Below the pieces are notes generated by a model, which worked only from the letters and a program-made list of their open reading frames with translations, was not told where the DNA came from and ran no database searches. The position numbers and the translations under genes are program-made. Shown piece after piece: positions 45,169 to 55,367 of a stretch of DNA of 64,000 bases; the stretch's first letter is position 1, and every line of letters begins with the position of its first letter. This stretch comes from Flavobacterium psychrophilum (lineage in GTDB: Bacteria > Bacteroidota > Bacteroidia > Flavobacteriales > Flavobacteriaceae). The stretch spans positions 1-64,000 of the forward strand of contig CAMAQD010000009.1 of the NCBI GenBank assembly GCA_945860385.1, written 5' to 3'.

Positions 45169-46866
45169 ATGAAAGTAAACAAAATTATGACCTTACGTTT
45201 GATATTATCAATGATTTTGATTGTTGGTTTTGCTAGCTGTAGTAAAAAATCTAGTTCGAAAAACACCTCGCAAGGAACTGGTTGGAACGTCGATAGTAAA
45301 AAAGGGGGTCCAAAAAACAAACAAGAAGCTGGTCCTGGATTGGTTTTTGTCGAAGGCGGAACCTTTACAATGGGTAAAGTAGAAGACGATGTTATGCACG
45401 ACTGGAATAACACACCTACTCAACAGCACGTTCAATCCTTTTATATGGATGAGACAGAAGTTACCAATGCTATGTATTTAGAATATTTAGATTGGACTAA
45501 AAAAGTATTTCCACCTACTGAAGAAAGTTATAAAAATATTTATGAAGGAGCCTCGCCAGATACTTTGGTGTGGAGAGATAGATTGGGGTATAATGAAACG
45601 ATGACAAATAATTATTTAAGACATCCTTCTTATGCTGAATATCCTGTTGTGGGTGTAAACTGGATTCAAGCAGTTGAATTTAGCAAATGGAGAACAAATC
45701 GTGTAAATGAAGCGTTACTGGAAAAAAATGGCTACCTTAAAAAGAATGCTAAAACAAATGATGTTTCTGCCGATGCTACTTTTGATACCGAGACCTATTT
45801 AAAATCTCCAACATCGACTTATGGAGGAAACGCAGAAATCGTGTTGCCTGGAAAATATGCAGATAAAAAAGGTGGTATAAGACAACCAAAAGCCGGGAAA
45901 GATGGAAAAGTTGTCGCTCCAACCAATATTTATGCACAACGCTCGTCAGGAATATTATTACCAGAATATAGACTTCCTACCGAAGCCGAGTGGGAATATG
46001 CTGCAGCTGCAGATGTTGGGCAAAGAGAATACAATATATATAAAGGGCAAAAAAAATATCCTTGGTCAGGTAGTTACACTCGTTCTGGAAAAAGACAGAG
46101 TAAAGGTGATCAATTAGCCAATTTCAAACAAGGCAATGGTGATTATGGTGGTATCGCAGGATGGTCAGATGATGGAGCTGACATTACTAATAATGTCAAA
46201 AAATATCCGGCAAATGATTTTGGATTGTATGATATGGCTGGAAACGTAGCCGAATGGGTTATGGATGTTTACAGACCTATAGTAGATAACGAAGCAAATG
46301 ATTTTAATTATTTTAGAGGAAATCAATACACTAAAAACAAAATTGGTAAAGACGGTAAAATTAAAATTATTGGAAAAGATAGTATTCAATTTGCAACTTT
46401 AAGTAATGGAAAAAAAGTGGCAACTAGTTTTCCTGGCCAAATTGAACAGGTTCCTGTTGATGAAAATGAAACGTATTTGAGACAAAACTTTGATAAAAGT
46501 GACAATATCGATTATCGAGATGGTGACAAACAATCAACTAGATATTTTAATTTTGCAGACTCAGAGTCGGATATCAAAAAAGGGAAAGACGATAAGAATA
46601 TGTATAATTCACCTAAACACAATGTTACGACAGATAGTTTAGGAAATATGGTTAGAAAATACGATAAGAACAATAAGAGAACCACTTTGATAGATAATAA
46701 TGTTAGAGTTTATAAAGGAGGTTCTTGGAGAGACAGAGCGTATTGGTTAGACCCCGCTCAAAGAAGGTATTTTCCACAAGATATGGCCACAGATTATATT
46801 GGTTTTCGAAACGCAATGTCTAAAGTAGGTGCAAAATCTTTAAAAAGAAAATCGGCTAGAAATTAA
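45169..46866 (+). CDS. gldJ: Gliding motility lipoprotein GldJ
   Basis: GldJ is an outer-membrane-associated lipoprotein required for gliding and for stability of type IX components such as GldK. The 565-residue protein has a lipoprotein signal with Cys 24 in VGFASC. It has a formylglycine-generating-enzyme-like (SUMF) fold: VFVEGGTFTMG, then FYMDETEVTNAMYLEYL, YRLPTEAEWEYAAA, DMAGNVAEWVMD and VYKGGSWRDRAYWL. GldJ is a structural, not catalytic, member. It lies between porU and murF, an order I recall from F. johnsoniae. A strong terminator separates it from murF. Confidence 0.94.
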   Translation: MKVNKIMTLRLILSMILIVGFASCSKKSSSKNTSQGTGWNVDSKKGGPKNKQEAGPGLVFVEGGTFTMGKVEDDVMHDWNNTPTQQHVQSFYMDETEVTNAMYLEYLDWTKKVFPPTEESYKNIYEGASPDTLVWRDRLGYNETMTNNYLRHPSYAEYPVVGVNWIQAVEFSKWRTNRVNEALLEKNGYLKKNAKTNDVSADATFDTETYLKSPTSTYGGNAEIVLPGKYADKKGGIRQPKAGKDGKVVAPTNIYAQRSSGILLPEYRLPTEAEWEYAAAADVGQREYNIYKGQKKYPWSGSYTRSGKRQSKGDQLANFKQGNGDYGGIAGWSDDGADITNNVKKYPANDFGLYDMAGNVAEWVMDVYRPIVDNEANDFNYFRGNQYTKNKIGKDGKIKIIGKDSIQFATLSNGKKVATSFPGQIEQVPVDENETYLRQNFDKSDNIDYRDGDKQSTRYFNFADSESDIKKGKDDKNMYNSPKHNVTTDSLGNMVRKYDKNNKRTTLIDNNVRVYKGGSWRDRAYWLDPAQRRYFPQDMATDYIGFRNAMSKVGAKSLKRKSARN

Positions 46867-46885
46867 TTTATTACAATACACAGAT

Positions 46886-46912
46886 AAAAGCCCTTTGATT
46901 AGGGCTTTTATC
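46886..46912 (+). terminator. Intrinsic terminator after gldJ
   Basis: AAAAGCCCT pairs with AGGGCTTTT around a six-base loop. The T tract is short, interrupted by A. Confidence 0.75.
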
Positions 46913-46930
46913 GTTTAAAACCTTTTTCGT

Positions 46931-48214
46931 ATGGATATCTCATACATTCACAGCTTGTTTTTAAAATGTAATTCTGTCTCTACAGATACACGAAAAATTG
47001 AACCGAATTCTTTATTTATTGCATTGAAAGGCGATAATTTTGATGCCAATACATTTGCTAAAGAAGCACTCGAAAAAGGAGCTTCTTACGTATTAATTGA
47101 CAATTACAACTATTTTATTGACCAAAGAACTTTGTTGGTTGAAAACAGTTTATCTGTTCTACAAGAGTTAGCGAAATACCATCGTCAGTATTTAAAATTA
47201 CCCATAATTGCGCTTACCGGAAGCAACGGAAAGACTACAACTAAAGAATTGATAAATGTTGTACTATCAAAAAAGTTTAAAACAAAAGCAACTATTGGTA
47301 ATTTAAACAATCATATTGGAGTGCCCCTGACATTATTGTCATTTGATGGCGAAACAGAGTTAGGTATTGTCGAAATGGGGGCTAATCATAAAAAGGAAAT
47401 TGAATTTTTATGTGAATTAGCCTTGCCAGATTACGGCTATATTACAAATTTTGGTAAAGCACATTTAGAGGGTTTTGGTGGGGTAGAGGGAGTTATTATA
47501 GGAAAAAGTGAAATGTATAATTATATTGCTGCAAATGATAAATTAGCGTTCATCAACTTGGATGATAAAATTCAGGTAGAAAAATCGAAAGCTTTAAAAT
47601 CGTATTCATTTGGTATAAATAATGAAAATGCAAACGTTAATATTAGTTCTATAGCTGCAAATCCTTTTGTTGAAATCCGTTATTCCGATGTACTTATTCG
47701 AACGCATTTGATTGGTTTGTACAACGCTAATAATATTAATGCCGCTTTGACTATCGGAAAATATTTTGGTGTTGAAGAAAGGGAAATAAAAGCCGCATTA
47801 GAAAGTTATATTCCTGCAAACAATCGCTCTCAATTAATCACAAAGGGAACAAATCGAATTATTCTTGATGCTTATAATGCCAACCCTAGCAGTATGGCGG
47901 TAGCAATCGAGAATTTTTTACAGTTGGATGATGCAAATAAAGTGATGGTTCTGGGAGATATGTTCGAGTTAGGAACTGAAAGTTTTCAGGAACATAAAGC
48001 AATTATTAATTTGCTTGTAGATAGTAAAGAAGTTGCTTTTTACTTTGTTGGAAAAGAATTTTGTCACCATCGAATGAAGCGCAATAATTTTCACTTTTTT
48101 GAGAATTTTGATGCTTTTTCTGAATATTTAGATGGAGTAAAAATTGAAAACGCTTCAATTCTTATTAAAGGTTCCAGAGGAATGACTTTAGAGAGAACTT
48201 TAAATTTTTTGTAA
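46931..48214 (+). CDS. murF: UDP-N-acetylmuramoyl-tripeptide--D-alanyl-D-alanine ligase MurF
   Basis: MurF adds D-Ala-D-Ala to UDP-MurNAc-tripeptide in peptidoglycan synthesis. The 427-residue protein shows the Mur ligase pattern. DTRKIEPNSLFIALKGDNFD is the N-terminal UDP-binding part, ALTGSNGKTTTKELI the ATP-binding loop (about 96-110), and LDAYNANPSSM with LGDMFELG the C-terminal domain. It starts 65 bases after gldJ. No other mur gene is in the window. Confidence 0.95.
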   Translation: MDISYIHSLFLKCNSVSTDTRKIEPNSLFIALKGDNFDANTFAKEALEKGASYVLIDNYNYFIDQRTLLVENSLSVLQELAKYHRQYLKLPIIALTGSNGKTTTKELINVVLSKKFKTKATIGNLNNHIGVPLTLLSFDGETELGIVEMGANHKKEIEFLCELALPDYGYITNFGKAHLEGFGGVEGVIIGKSEMYNYIAANDKLAFINLDDKIQVEKSKALKSYSFGINNENANVNISSIAANPFVEIRYSDVLIRTHLIGLYNANNINAALTIGKYFGVEEREIKAALESYIPANNRSQLITKGTNRIILDAYNANPSSMAVAIENFLQLDDANKVMVLGDMFELGTESFQEHKAIINLLVDSKEVAFYFVGKEFCHHRMKRNNFHFFENFDAFSEYLDGVKIENASILIKGSRGMTLERTLNFL

Positions 48215-48291
48215 TTAAACACAAAAGCAGAATTTTTTTTCTCTTCAATTTTATTAATTTTAGGATTACCTTTTTAAATTCTAATTTTTAG

Positions 48292-48316
48292 ACAGCTCTC
48301 CTCGAGCTGTTTTTAG
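48292..48316 (+). terminator. Intrinsic terminator after murF
   Basis: ACAGCTC pairs with GAGCTGT around CTCCT and is followed by five T. The rest of the 372-base gap to susC is very AT-rich with no gene seen and ends in the susC promoter. Confidence 0.75.
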
Positions 48317-48516
48317 TTTTTAATAATAACCAAATAATACTTACGATCGTCATAAATTTAACATAAAATTTATAATAATAAACCCTAAAAAACTAGAGTA
48401 AAGATAAATTTTATATTTTATTTCAATTTTTAATTATAAATAATTTAAATTATTAATAATCAGACACATAGATTGTCGTTGATGAGTTTTTGTATAGTAA
48501 AGATATATTTTAAAAA

Positions 48517-48548
48517 TTGCTGATAATAAAAAAATAACCTTATTTTTG
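48517..48548 (+). promoter_or_regulatory. Promoter of the polysaccharide utilization locus
   Basis: TTG at 48517-48519 lies 21 bases before TATTTTTG at 48541-48548, a good housekeeping promoter. The predicted start near 48553 gives a leader of about 34 bases. No anti-sigma, hybrid two-component or SusR-type gene lies next to it. Confidence 0.65.
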
Positions 48549-48586
48549 TATTAAATTAATAAATAACTAACCAAAAATTTAGAAAA

Positions 48587-51500
48587 ATGAAATTAACAAA
48601 ATTAATTATTTTTTGTTTCTTATCCGTTCTATTTTCAATCTATGGGCAAGCACAAGAACTTACCATTAAAGGAAAAGTATTAGACGAGGGCGGATTACCC
48701 ATTCCAGGAGCTTCCATTTTAATTAAAGGAACAGCAAAAGCTACATCTTCGGACATGGACGGAAATTTTCAACTGAAAGCCGATTCAAATGGCACTTTAG
48801 TTTTTAGTTTCGTAGGTTATGGAACAGTTCAGGAAGCCATTAAAGGCCGAACTACAATCAATGCCAAGTTAAGTCCTGAATCTCAATCACTACAAGAAGT
48901 AGTAGTGGTAGGATATGGAACTCAAAAGAAAAGTGTGAATACCGGAGCAATTTCCAGTGTAAAAGCAAAAGATCTTGAAAGAATTCCTAATGGACGTGTT
49001 GAACAAGCATTGCAAGGTAGAGTTTCTGGGGTTATAGTTTCCGCACAATCAGGGCAGCCTGGAGCTGCTTCCACAGTGAGGGTAAGGGGTGTAACTACTT
49101 TTGACACTTATGGTGGTAACAATCCTCTTTGGGTTGTAGATGGTGTAATCATTGATTCTGGAGGAATTGGATTTGTAAATCAATCTGATATTGAATCTAT
49201 GGAGGTTCTTAAAGATGCTGCGTCGCTGGCTATTTATGGAGCTCGTGCTGCATCAGGAGTTATCTTAATCACGACCAAAAAAGGGAAACAAGGAAAGTTT
49301 AGCGTGAGTTATACTGGATTTACAGGAATTTCTGGTCCAGAAAAAACAATCAAATTACTTAACGCTACCCAATATGGGGCAATAATGAATGAAAAAGCGG
49401 GTGCCGCTGGACAAACTATTCCTTATCCTAATTTAGGTGCTTTGGGAGTGGGAACAGATTGGCAAAAACAAATTTTCAGCAATGATGCTATGCGAACCAA
49501 TCACGAATTTAGTTTGAGTGGTGGTAATGAAGTTTCTACTTTTTTTGCATCTTTTGGAATTCAAGATACTGAAGGTATCGTTTCTAAAGAAATTTCAAAT
49601 TTTGGAAAAAAGAATATTCGTTTGAATTCGACTCATAAATTATCTAAAATGTTTACCATTGGACAAACATTTGGATATACAAGTCAAAAAGGAGTTGGTT
49701 TAGGAAATACAAATAGTGAATTTGGAGGACCTTTAAGCTCTGCAATAAATCTTGATCCTACTACTCCACTGGTTGTAACGGATCCTATAGAAGCGAACGG
49801 TAGTTTATATTCTGATCCATATGTGTTTAGAGATGCCAATGGAAATCCTTACGGAATTTCTTCTGTTGTGGGTCAAGAAATGAGTAATCCAGTTGCTTAT
49901 GTAAATACAAGATTAGGAAACTATAATTGGTCTGATGATTTTGTTGGGAATGCTTATCTTGAGTTTACACCAATCAAAGATTTAAAATTTAGATCTACTG
50001 TAGGTTTGAAGAGAGCTTTTTGGGGTGATGAATCGTTCACGCCTAGATATTATTTAAGTCCAACTGTTAAGACTACTCAAAATAGTTTGAACAGAAGTAC
50101 TAATGAAACCTTTGGTTGGAATGTTGAGAATACAGCCTCTTATACAAAAAGTGTGGGAGATCATAACTTTACTATATTGTTAGGTCAAGGTGCGTATGTA
50201 GATAATAATTCTAGCGGGACTTTCGTTTCGTACCAAGATTTACCTGTTAACAATTATCAAGATGCTTCATTTAATTTTGTAATTCCGCCAGCCAAAAGAT
50301 TAGGAAGTGCTTATACTTCGCAAGAGCACAGAGTTACTTCTTTATTCTCTCGTTTGAATTATGATTATAAAGAAAAGTATTTGTTTACTGGTATTATTCG
50401 ACGTGATGGTTCAACAAATTTTGGATCTAACAACAAATACGGGGTTTTCCCTTCCTTTTCAGCCGGTTGGGTACTGTCAAAAGAAGATTTTTGGAAAGAA
50501 AATGATATTGTGAACACTTTAAAAATTAGAGCTGGTTACGGAGTTACGGGTAATGATGCGATTCAAGAAAATGGATTTTTAGCACTTATCGGTGGAGGAA
50601 GAAATTATACTTTTGGTACTTCGGGTTCAGTTGTTGGTTCAGGAAATAGCCCAGATGCACCAGCGAATCCAGATCTAAAATGGGAAGAAACATCGCAAAT
50701 GAACATAGGTTTTGATGCCAAATTATTTAATGATTTCAATTTAACGATTGAATATTATGACAAAAAAACTACTGGTATTTTGCAACGTGTTCAATTACCA
50801 GGTTATGTTGGAGCAACAGGCGATCCTCTTGGAAATGTTGCCGATATGTCAAATAAAGGTGTTGAAGTTGAATTAGGATACCGTAAAAGATTTGGTGATT
50901 TCAATTTCTCGGCTAATGGTAATGTATCGTACTTGCAAAATGAAGTAACATATCTAGGTCTAGGTAAAACATTTATAGGTGGGGGTGCAAGTTTTCAATC
51001 TATGGGAGAAGTAACTAGAACCCAAGTGGGCCAAGCCTATAATTCTTTTTATGGGTATCAAACTAATGGAATTTTTCAAACTGTTGCAGAAATTAATGCC
51101 AATACCAATGCTACTGGTGGTCTAATTCAACCAAACGCAGTTCCCGGAGATTTCCGTTGGACAGATACTAATGGCGATGGAACCATAACTGCTGATGACA
51201 AACAGTATTTGGGAAGCCCACTTCCAAAATATACTTTTGGTTTCACTATCAATTTAGATTATAAAGGGTTTGACTTCATGGCTTTTGCCCAAGGAGCAAC
51301 AGGAAATAAAATATTTCAAGGACTACGTCGTTTAGATATTTTAAATGCAAATTATCAAACAGATGCATTAAGCCGTTGGACAGGTCCGGGAACATCAAAT
51401 GATTATCCTAGATTGACAAACAATGATACAAATGGCAATTTTGGAAACATGTCCGATTTCTATTTAGAAGACGGAGATTATTTACGTCTTAAAGTGGTTT

Positions 51501-51703
51501 CATTTGGATATTCTTTACCAAACGATTTAGTAGCTAAAATTAAAGCATCTAAAATAAGATTTTTTGTTACTGGCGAGAATTTATTGACACTTACCAAATA
51601 TACAGGGTACGATCCAGAAATAGGAGGCAATGTTTTAGGAATAGACAAAGGATTCTATCCTCAAGCCAAAACTTTTATGGTTGGAGCTAATTTACAATTT
51701 TAA
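48587..51703 (+). CDS. SusC-like TonB-dependent outer-membrane glycan transporter
   Basis: This 1038-residue SusC-family protein imports oligosaccharides through the outer membrane using TonB energy. It has a signal peptide (about 1-23, ending GQAQ) and a carboxypeptidase-D-like domain (about 25-100, ITIKGKVLDE-type). The TonB box is within QEVVVVGYGTQKKS. The plug domain (about 110-235, LQGRVSGVIV, VDGVIIDSGG) is followed by the barrel, ending MVGANLQF. It is the first gene of the beta-glucan PUL and pairs with the SusD-like gene 11 bases downstream. There is no sigma/anti-sigma N-terminal extension, so regulation is not through a FecR-type switch in this protein. Confidence 0.93.
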   Translation: MKLTKLIIFCFLSVLFSIYGQAQELTIKGKVLDEGGLPIPGASILIKGTAKATSSDMDGNFQLKADSNGTLVFSFVGYGTVQEAIKGRTTINAKLSPESQSLQEVVVVGYGTQKKSVNTGAISSVKAKDLERIPNGRVEQALQGRVSGVIVSAQSGQPGAASTVRVRGVTTFDTYGGNNPLWVVDGVIIDSGGIGFVNQSDIESMEVLKDAASLAIYGARAASGVILITTKKGKQGKFSVSYTGFTGISGPEKTIKLLNATQYGAIMNEKAGAAGQTIPYPNLGALGVGTDWQKQIFSNDAMRTNHEFSLSGGNEVSTFFASFGIQDTEGIVSKEISNFGKKNIRLNSTHKLSKMFTIGQTFGYTSQKGVGLGNTNSEFGGPLSSAINLDPTTPLVVTDPIEANGSLYSDPYVFRDANGNPYGISSVVGQEMSNPVAYVNTRLGNYNWSDDFVGNAYLEFTPIKDLKFRSTVGLKRAFWGDESFTPRYYLSPTVKTTQNSLNRSTNETFGWNVENTASYTKSVGDHNFTILLGQGAYVDNNSSGTFVSYQDLPVNNYQDASFNFVIPPAKRLGSAYTSQEHRVTSLFSRLNYDYKEKYLFTGIIRRDGSTNFGSNNKYGVFPSFSAGWVLSKEDFWKENDIVNTLKIRAGYGVTGNDAIQENGFLALIGGGRNYTFGTSGSVVGSGNSPDAPANPDLKWEETSQMNIGFDAKLFNDFNLTIEYYDKKTTGILQRVQLPGYVGATGDPLGNVADMSNKGVEVELGYRKRFGDFNFSANGNVSYLQNEVTYLGLGKTFIGGGASFQSMGEVTRTQVGQAYNSFYGYQTNGIFQTVAEINANTNATGGLIQPNAVPGDFRWTDTNGDGTITADDKQYLGSPLPKYTFGFTINLDYKGFDFMAFAQGATGNKIFQGLRRLDILNANYQTDALSRWTGPGTSNDYPRLTNNDTNGNFGNMSDFYLEDGDYLRLKVVSFGYSLPNDLVAKIKASKIRFFVTGENLLTLTKYTGYDPEIGGNVLGIDKGFYPQAKTFMVGANLQF

Positions 51704-51714
51704 TATATAGAACT

Positions 51715-53226
51715 ATGAAAACAATAAAATTTAACTTTTTATTTATCACTGTTGTAATGATAATTACAATGGTGTCTTGTACCAAAGATTTCTTAGAAGT
51801 AGAGCCTAAAGGGACCAACTTAGAAGCAAATTATTATACAAATGAAACTGAGGCGTTCGCAGGGCTTGTAGCTGTTTACGACATCATGAATAAAAATTCA
51901 GGTGGCTTTGATAACATGCTAACAATGATGAACGCTGGTTCCGACGATCATTTCGCTGGTGGTGGTGGTGCAACAGATGGTGCTGGAATTCAAGGATTTT
52001 CAAACTACACATTAAATGCAACCACTATTTCAAGAAGTTTTTGGAGTGACTATTATCAAGGAATTTATAGAGCTAATTATTTGCTTACTAAATTGCCTGG
52101 TATACCAATGGATTCCAATACTATGGCAAGATACACTGCTGAAAGTAAAGCATTGCGCGCCACTTATTATTTTAATTTAGTGAGAATGTTTAAGAACATT
52201 CCTCTAATCACTGTTCCTCTTACGGGTGCTGAATATTACACGGTGCTTCAGGCAACACCAGCAGCTGTTTATGCTCAAATAGAGAAAGATCTTAACGAGT
52301 CAATAGCTGTTTTACCAAGTGTTGTTCCAGCTGCTGATGCAGGACGATTTACTCAAGGTGCTGCCAAAGCCTTACTTGGAAAAGTTTATTTATATCAGAA
52401 AAAGAATGCTGAAGCAGCTGCTCAATTAGCAGCAGTAAATGGAACTCCTGGTGGAACTAGTCAATATGGTTATAAATTGTTGACTAATTATAAAGACCTC
52501 TGGATTGTTGATAATAAATACAATACCGAATCAATTTTGGAAGTTGGCCATACAAATGCCTCTAGTGCAGGTTGGGGAAACTGGGGCGAAGGTACTGCTG
52601 AAGGAAATATTACTAATATAATGTGCGGACCTAGAAACTATACTAAAAAAGGCCCATTGGCTCCTGATTTACCATCCGGCTGGAGTTTTAATGTATTTAC
52701 ACAAGGATTTTATGATGTAATCAAAACAGATCCTAGATTTGCAGCTACAGTATTAGACTTGAAAGCCTTGAGTGCAGCGAATCAAGCGAGTTATATTGGA
52801 GGTTATCAAGATACTGGATATTTTCTAAATAAATTTATTCCAAGAACGGCCGATGTAACAACAGGAACAGGAGAGCCGGTTTTGAATTACAGACAAAATT
52901 CTTATATTATACGATTGTCTGATGCTTATTTGATGGAAGCCGAAGCTTTAGGTGGAACTGGCGCAAGAGCTCAAGCATTGCTTGATGCCGTGAGAGCAAG
53001 AGTTGGTTTAGCCAGTATTCCAGTTTCTCTTTCGGCCATTAAGGCAGAGCGTAGGTTGGAATTAGCTGGCGAAGGACATCGTTTCTTTGACCTAGTAAGA
53101 TGGGGCGATGCTTCAACAGTATTGGCAAGTAGAGGTTTTAAAGCAGGTAAAAATGAGATTTTCCCAATTCCTTACCAAGAATTGCAAAATACTTTGATAG
53201 TTCAAAATCCTGGATATGCTAACTAA
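51715..53226 (+). CDS. SusD-like glycan-binding lipoprotein
   Basis: This 503-residue SusD/RagB lipoprotein acts as the lid of the SusC channel and binds the glycan. Its signal ends in MVSC with Cys 22, then the family start TKDFLEVEPKGTNLEANYYTN. TPR-like helices occupy about 60-300, and the C-terminal motif ERRLELAGEGHRFFDLVRWG is diagnostic. It follows the SusC gene by 11 bases and is followed by two glycan-binding lipoprotein genes. Confidence 0.93.
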   Translation: MKTIKFNFLFITVVMIITMVSCTKDFLEVEPKGTNLEANYYTNETEAFAGLVAVYDIMNKNSGGFDNMLTMMNAGSDDHFAGGGGATDGAGIQGFSNYTLNATTISRSFWSDYYQGIYRANYLLTKLPGIPMDSNTMARYTAESKALRATYYFNLVRMFKNIPLITVPLTGAEYYTVLQATPAAVYAQIEKDLNESIAVLPSVVPAADAGRFTQGAAKALLGKVYLYQKKNAEAAAQLAAVNGTPGGTSQYGYKLLTNYKDLWIVDNKYNTESILEVGHTNASSAGWGNWGEGTAEGNITNIMCGPRNYTKKGPLAPDLPSGWSFNVFTQGFYDVIKTDPRFAATVLDLKALSAANQASYIGGYQDTGYFLNKFIPRTADVTTGTGEPVLNYRQNSYIIRLSDAYLMEAEALGGTGARAQALLDAVRARVGLASIPVSLSAIKAERRLELAGEGHRFFDLVRWGDASTVLASRGFKAGKNEIFPIPYQELQNTLIVQNPGYAN

Positions 53227-53239
53227 TAAAAATAATAAT

Positions 53240-54337
53240 ATGAGAAATATAAAATTAATATTCAGCTTTGTATTGTTACTGGCTGTTACAATAAGTTGCA
53301 GTCTTCCTGATGGGATTGATCAAGATACCTCGTTTTTGAGTTCAGCTACTTCAGCAAACGTTGCTAAAATTTTTGACATTAGTACTGATAATTCAGGAAT
53401 AGTTAAAATTACACCAACAGGAGAAGGAGTAACATCTTTTAAGGTTAACTATGGTCATGGAACAGGTGCTGCTGCATCTGCTGTTGTTGCGCCAGGTGGG
53501 AATACTTCGCATATTTATCCAGAAGGTTCTTATACTGTATCTATTGTTTCTACTGATATTGCAGGAAATCAAACAACTGCAACTTACCCGTTGGTTGTTA
53601 CATACAGAGCTCCCGAAAATGTCACTATAAAAACTTCTGGGGAAATGAAAGTGAGCGCAGAAGCATTATATGCCAAATCATTTTTAGTTTACTATGGCGA
53701 TGTGGCTAATGAGGTAGGTACACCAATGGCTATTGGCCAAGAATTACCAGCTCATGTTTACCCTGTTGCAGGAGCAAGTCCTTTTGTTCTCAGAGTAGAA
53801 GCTTTGAGTGGAGGAGCTGCAAAAACGTCTGCAACTAAAACTTTATTTGATTTACCTATTGACTTTGAAACTGCCGATATAGATTTCTTTGGTACTTTTG
53901 ATGATTGGGGACAACAGCTATTTTCAACAGTTGACAATCCTAGCAAAACAGGTATCAATACAACAAATAAAGTAGGGAAGTATACAAATGGTCATGCACC
54001 TTGGAGTGGAACTTACAGTCCATTAAATATTCCAATAAATTTAGCATATGGTAAAAAAATCAAAGTGATGGTGTACAATCCAAGTGCTGCTAATATTGGA
54101 AAAAAATTAAATATAGAATTAGAAGCCGCTATCGGAGGAACTCCAGCAAATGGCGTTGCAGTTGTGAAAATGCCATTTACAACATCTGGTGTTTGGGAAG
54201 AATTAACTTTCGATTTTACTGGTATTTCAGGCATTCCAAATGGAGCAAAATTTGGTCAACTAGTTTTGCGTTTTAATGATTCTCAAGATGGAACTCAAGA
54301 AGTTTTCTATTTAGATAATATCAAACTAACCAATTAA
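53240..54337 (+). CDS. Surface glycan-binding lipoprotein of the PUL
   Basis: This 365-residue lipoprotein (ATG 53240; Cys 20 in TISC) has no enzyme motif. About residues 30-125 and 125-200 look like two immunoglobulin/PKD-type modules (YPEGSYTVSIVSTDIAGNQ). Residues about 205-365 resemble a carbohydrate-binding beta-sandwich: FEDWG-like FGTFDDWGQQLFS, then PSKTGINTTNKVGKYT, closing FYLDNIKL. The position after SusD is that of the SusE/SusF-type binding proteins, which capture polysaccharide at the cell surface. The exact fold is inferred. A longer frame from 53216 would overlap the SusD gene and is unlikely. Confidence 0.8.
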   Translation: MRNIKLIFSFVLLLAVTISCSLPDGIDQDTSFLSSATSANVAKIFDISTDNSGIVKITPTGEGVTSFKVNYGHGTGAAASAVVAPGGNTSHIYPEGSYTVSIVSTDIAGNQTTATYPLVVTYRAPENVTIKTSGEMKVSAEALYAKSFLVYYGDVANEVGTPMAIGQELPAHVYPVAGASPFVLRVEALSGGAAKTSATKTLFDLPIDFETADIDFFGTFDDWGQQLFSTVDNPSKTGINTTNKVGKYTNGHAPWSGTYSPLNIPINLAYGKKIKVMVYNPSAANIGKKLNIELEAAIGGTPANGVAVVKMPFTTSGVWEELTFDFTGISGIPNGAKFGQLVLRFNDSQDGTQEVFYLDNIKLTN

Positions 54338-54347
54338 TATAAAATAT

Positions 54348-55295
54348 ATGAAAACAAATATAAAATACATTTTAGGTGTTTTCTTCCTGTTACTTTTTGT
54401 AGTTACAAGTTGTACAGAAGAAACCTATTCATTAGGGGATTTAAAAGCTCCTACTAATGTTGTTATCAACGCAGAAATTGTTGGTAAAAACACAGCAAAT
54501 CCAAATGGAAATGGGTCGGGTCAAGTAAAAATTACCGTTACAGGTGACAACATTCTTGGAAGTAAAATTGATTTCAATGCTAATGATGAAATTGATTGGG
54601 TTTTTCTGACCGGTAATTCGGCCACAAAAACTTTTAATGCTGCAACAGGCGTCCATACCTATAGAGTAACAGTTGTTGCTTCTGGAGCAGGTGGAACTTC
54701 AACAAACCTTACAAAGGATATTACGGTACGATATGATTTTACTCCAGATGCAGCTATTGTTACTAACTTAACTAACAATGCCTCTAAAACCTGGATTATT
54801 GATAAAAGTGTTGAGGCTCATTTTGGCGTTGATGATTGGAATGAAACTAGAACAGCAGGTTGGTGGTGGGCTGCCCCTATTGACGCTAAAGTTACTGAAG
54901 CCCCTTGTTTCTATACCGCAACATTTACATTTGCTAAAGTGGCCGCTTCAGGCACTTATTCATTAACAGTAGCTAGTCCTGATGGGATATTTACAAAGAC
55001 AGGTGCCTTAGCAGGAGGTCTTCCAGGAATTCCAGCATCTGGAGCCGAGGGTTGTTACGCTTATGCTGGTGGAACTTCTAGTTTTGTTTTTGCTGGTTCT
55101 CCAACTGCAATTCCAACTACTTTTCCATCAACTAAAACTAGTATTAACTTAGGTGGTGTTACTACTTTCATAGGCTATGGCGCAACACAAAAAGAATATG
55201 AAATTTTGGAAATAACTCCTACATATATGTACCTAAGAGCAAGAGGTACTGAAACAGGAAATGCTTGGTATATGAAACTGAAACCAAAACCTTAA
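54348..55295 (+). CDS. Second surface glycan-binding lipoprotein of the PUL
   Basis: This 315-residue lipoprotein has Cys 22 in VVTSC. A PKD/immunoglobulin-like module (about 30-130) carries the pattern NPNGNGSGQVKITV, which recurs in the GH16 protein encoded next. The C-terminal part (about 140-315) has aromatic-rich strands (WWWAAPIDA, YAYAGG) that could bind sugar, and ends in MYLRARGTETGNAWYMKLKPKP. No catalytic motif is seen. A terminator at 55316 separates it from the GH16 gene, so the PUL may be made as at least two transcripts or by partial read-through. Confidence 0.78.
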   Translation: MKTNIKYILGVFFLLLFVVTSCTEETYSLGDLKAPTNVVINAEIVGKNTANPNGNGSGQVKITVTGDNILGSKIDFNANDEIDWVFLTGNSATKTFNAATGVHTYRVTVVASGAGGTSTNLTKDITVRYDFTPDAAIVTNLTNNASKTWIIDKSVEAHFGVDDWNETRTAGWWWAAPIDAKVTEAPCFYTATFTFAKVAASGTYSLTVASPDGIFTKTGALAGGLPGIPASGAEGCYAYAGGTSSFVFAGSPTAIPTTFPSTKTSINLGGVTTFIGYGATQKEYEILEITPTYMYLRARGTETGNAWYMKLKPKP

Positions 55296-55315
55296 GTAAG
55301 TTCAGTTTAAATAAG

Positions 55316-55349
55316 ACCCAGAACTATTATTTGGTTCTGGGTTTTTTAA
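55316..55349 (+). terminator. Internal terminator of the PUL
   Basis: ACCCAGAAC pairs with GTTCTGGGT around nine bases, then six T. It separates the import and binding genes from the enzymes. Attenuation here would give more SusC/SusD than enzyme. Confidence 0.82.
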
Positions 55350-55367
55350 TTAATAAATTATTTATAA

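Noticed and set aside
53216..53239. Longer frame of the first glycan-binding lipoprotein
   Set aside because: It overlaps the SusD stop and starts with a polar tail, while ATG 53240 starts a lipoprotein signal.
53240..55295. Phage or mobile element origin of the PUL
   Set aside because: No transposase, integrase or repeat boundary surrounds it, and codon use looks like the neighbours by eye.
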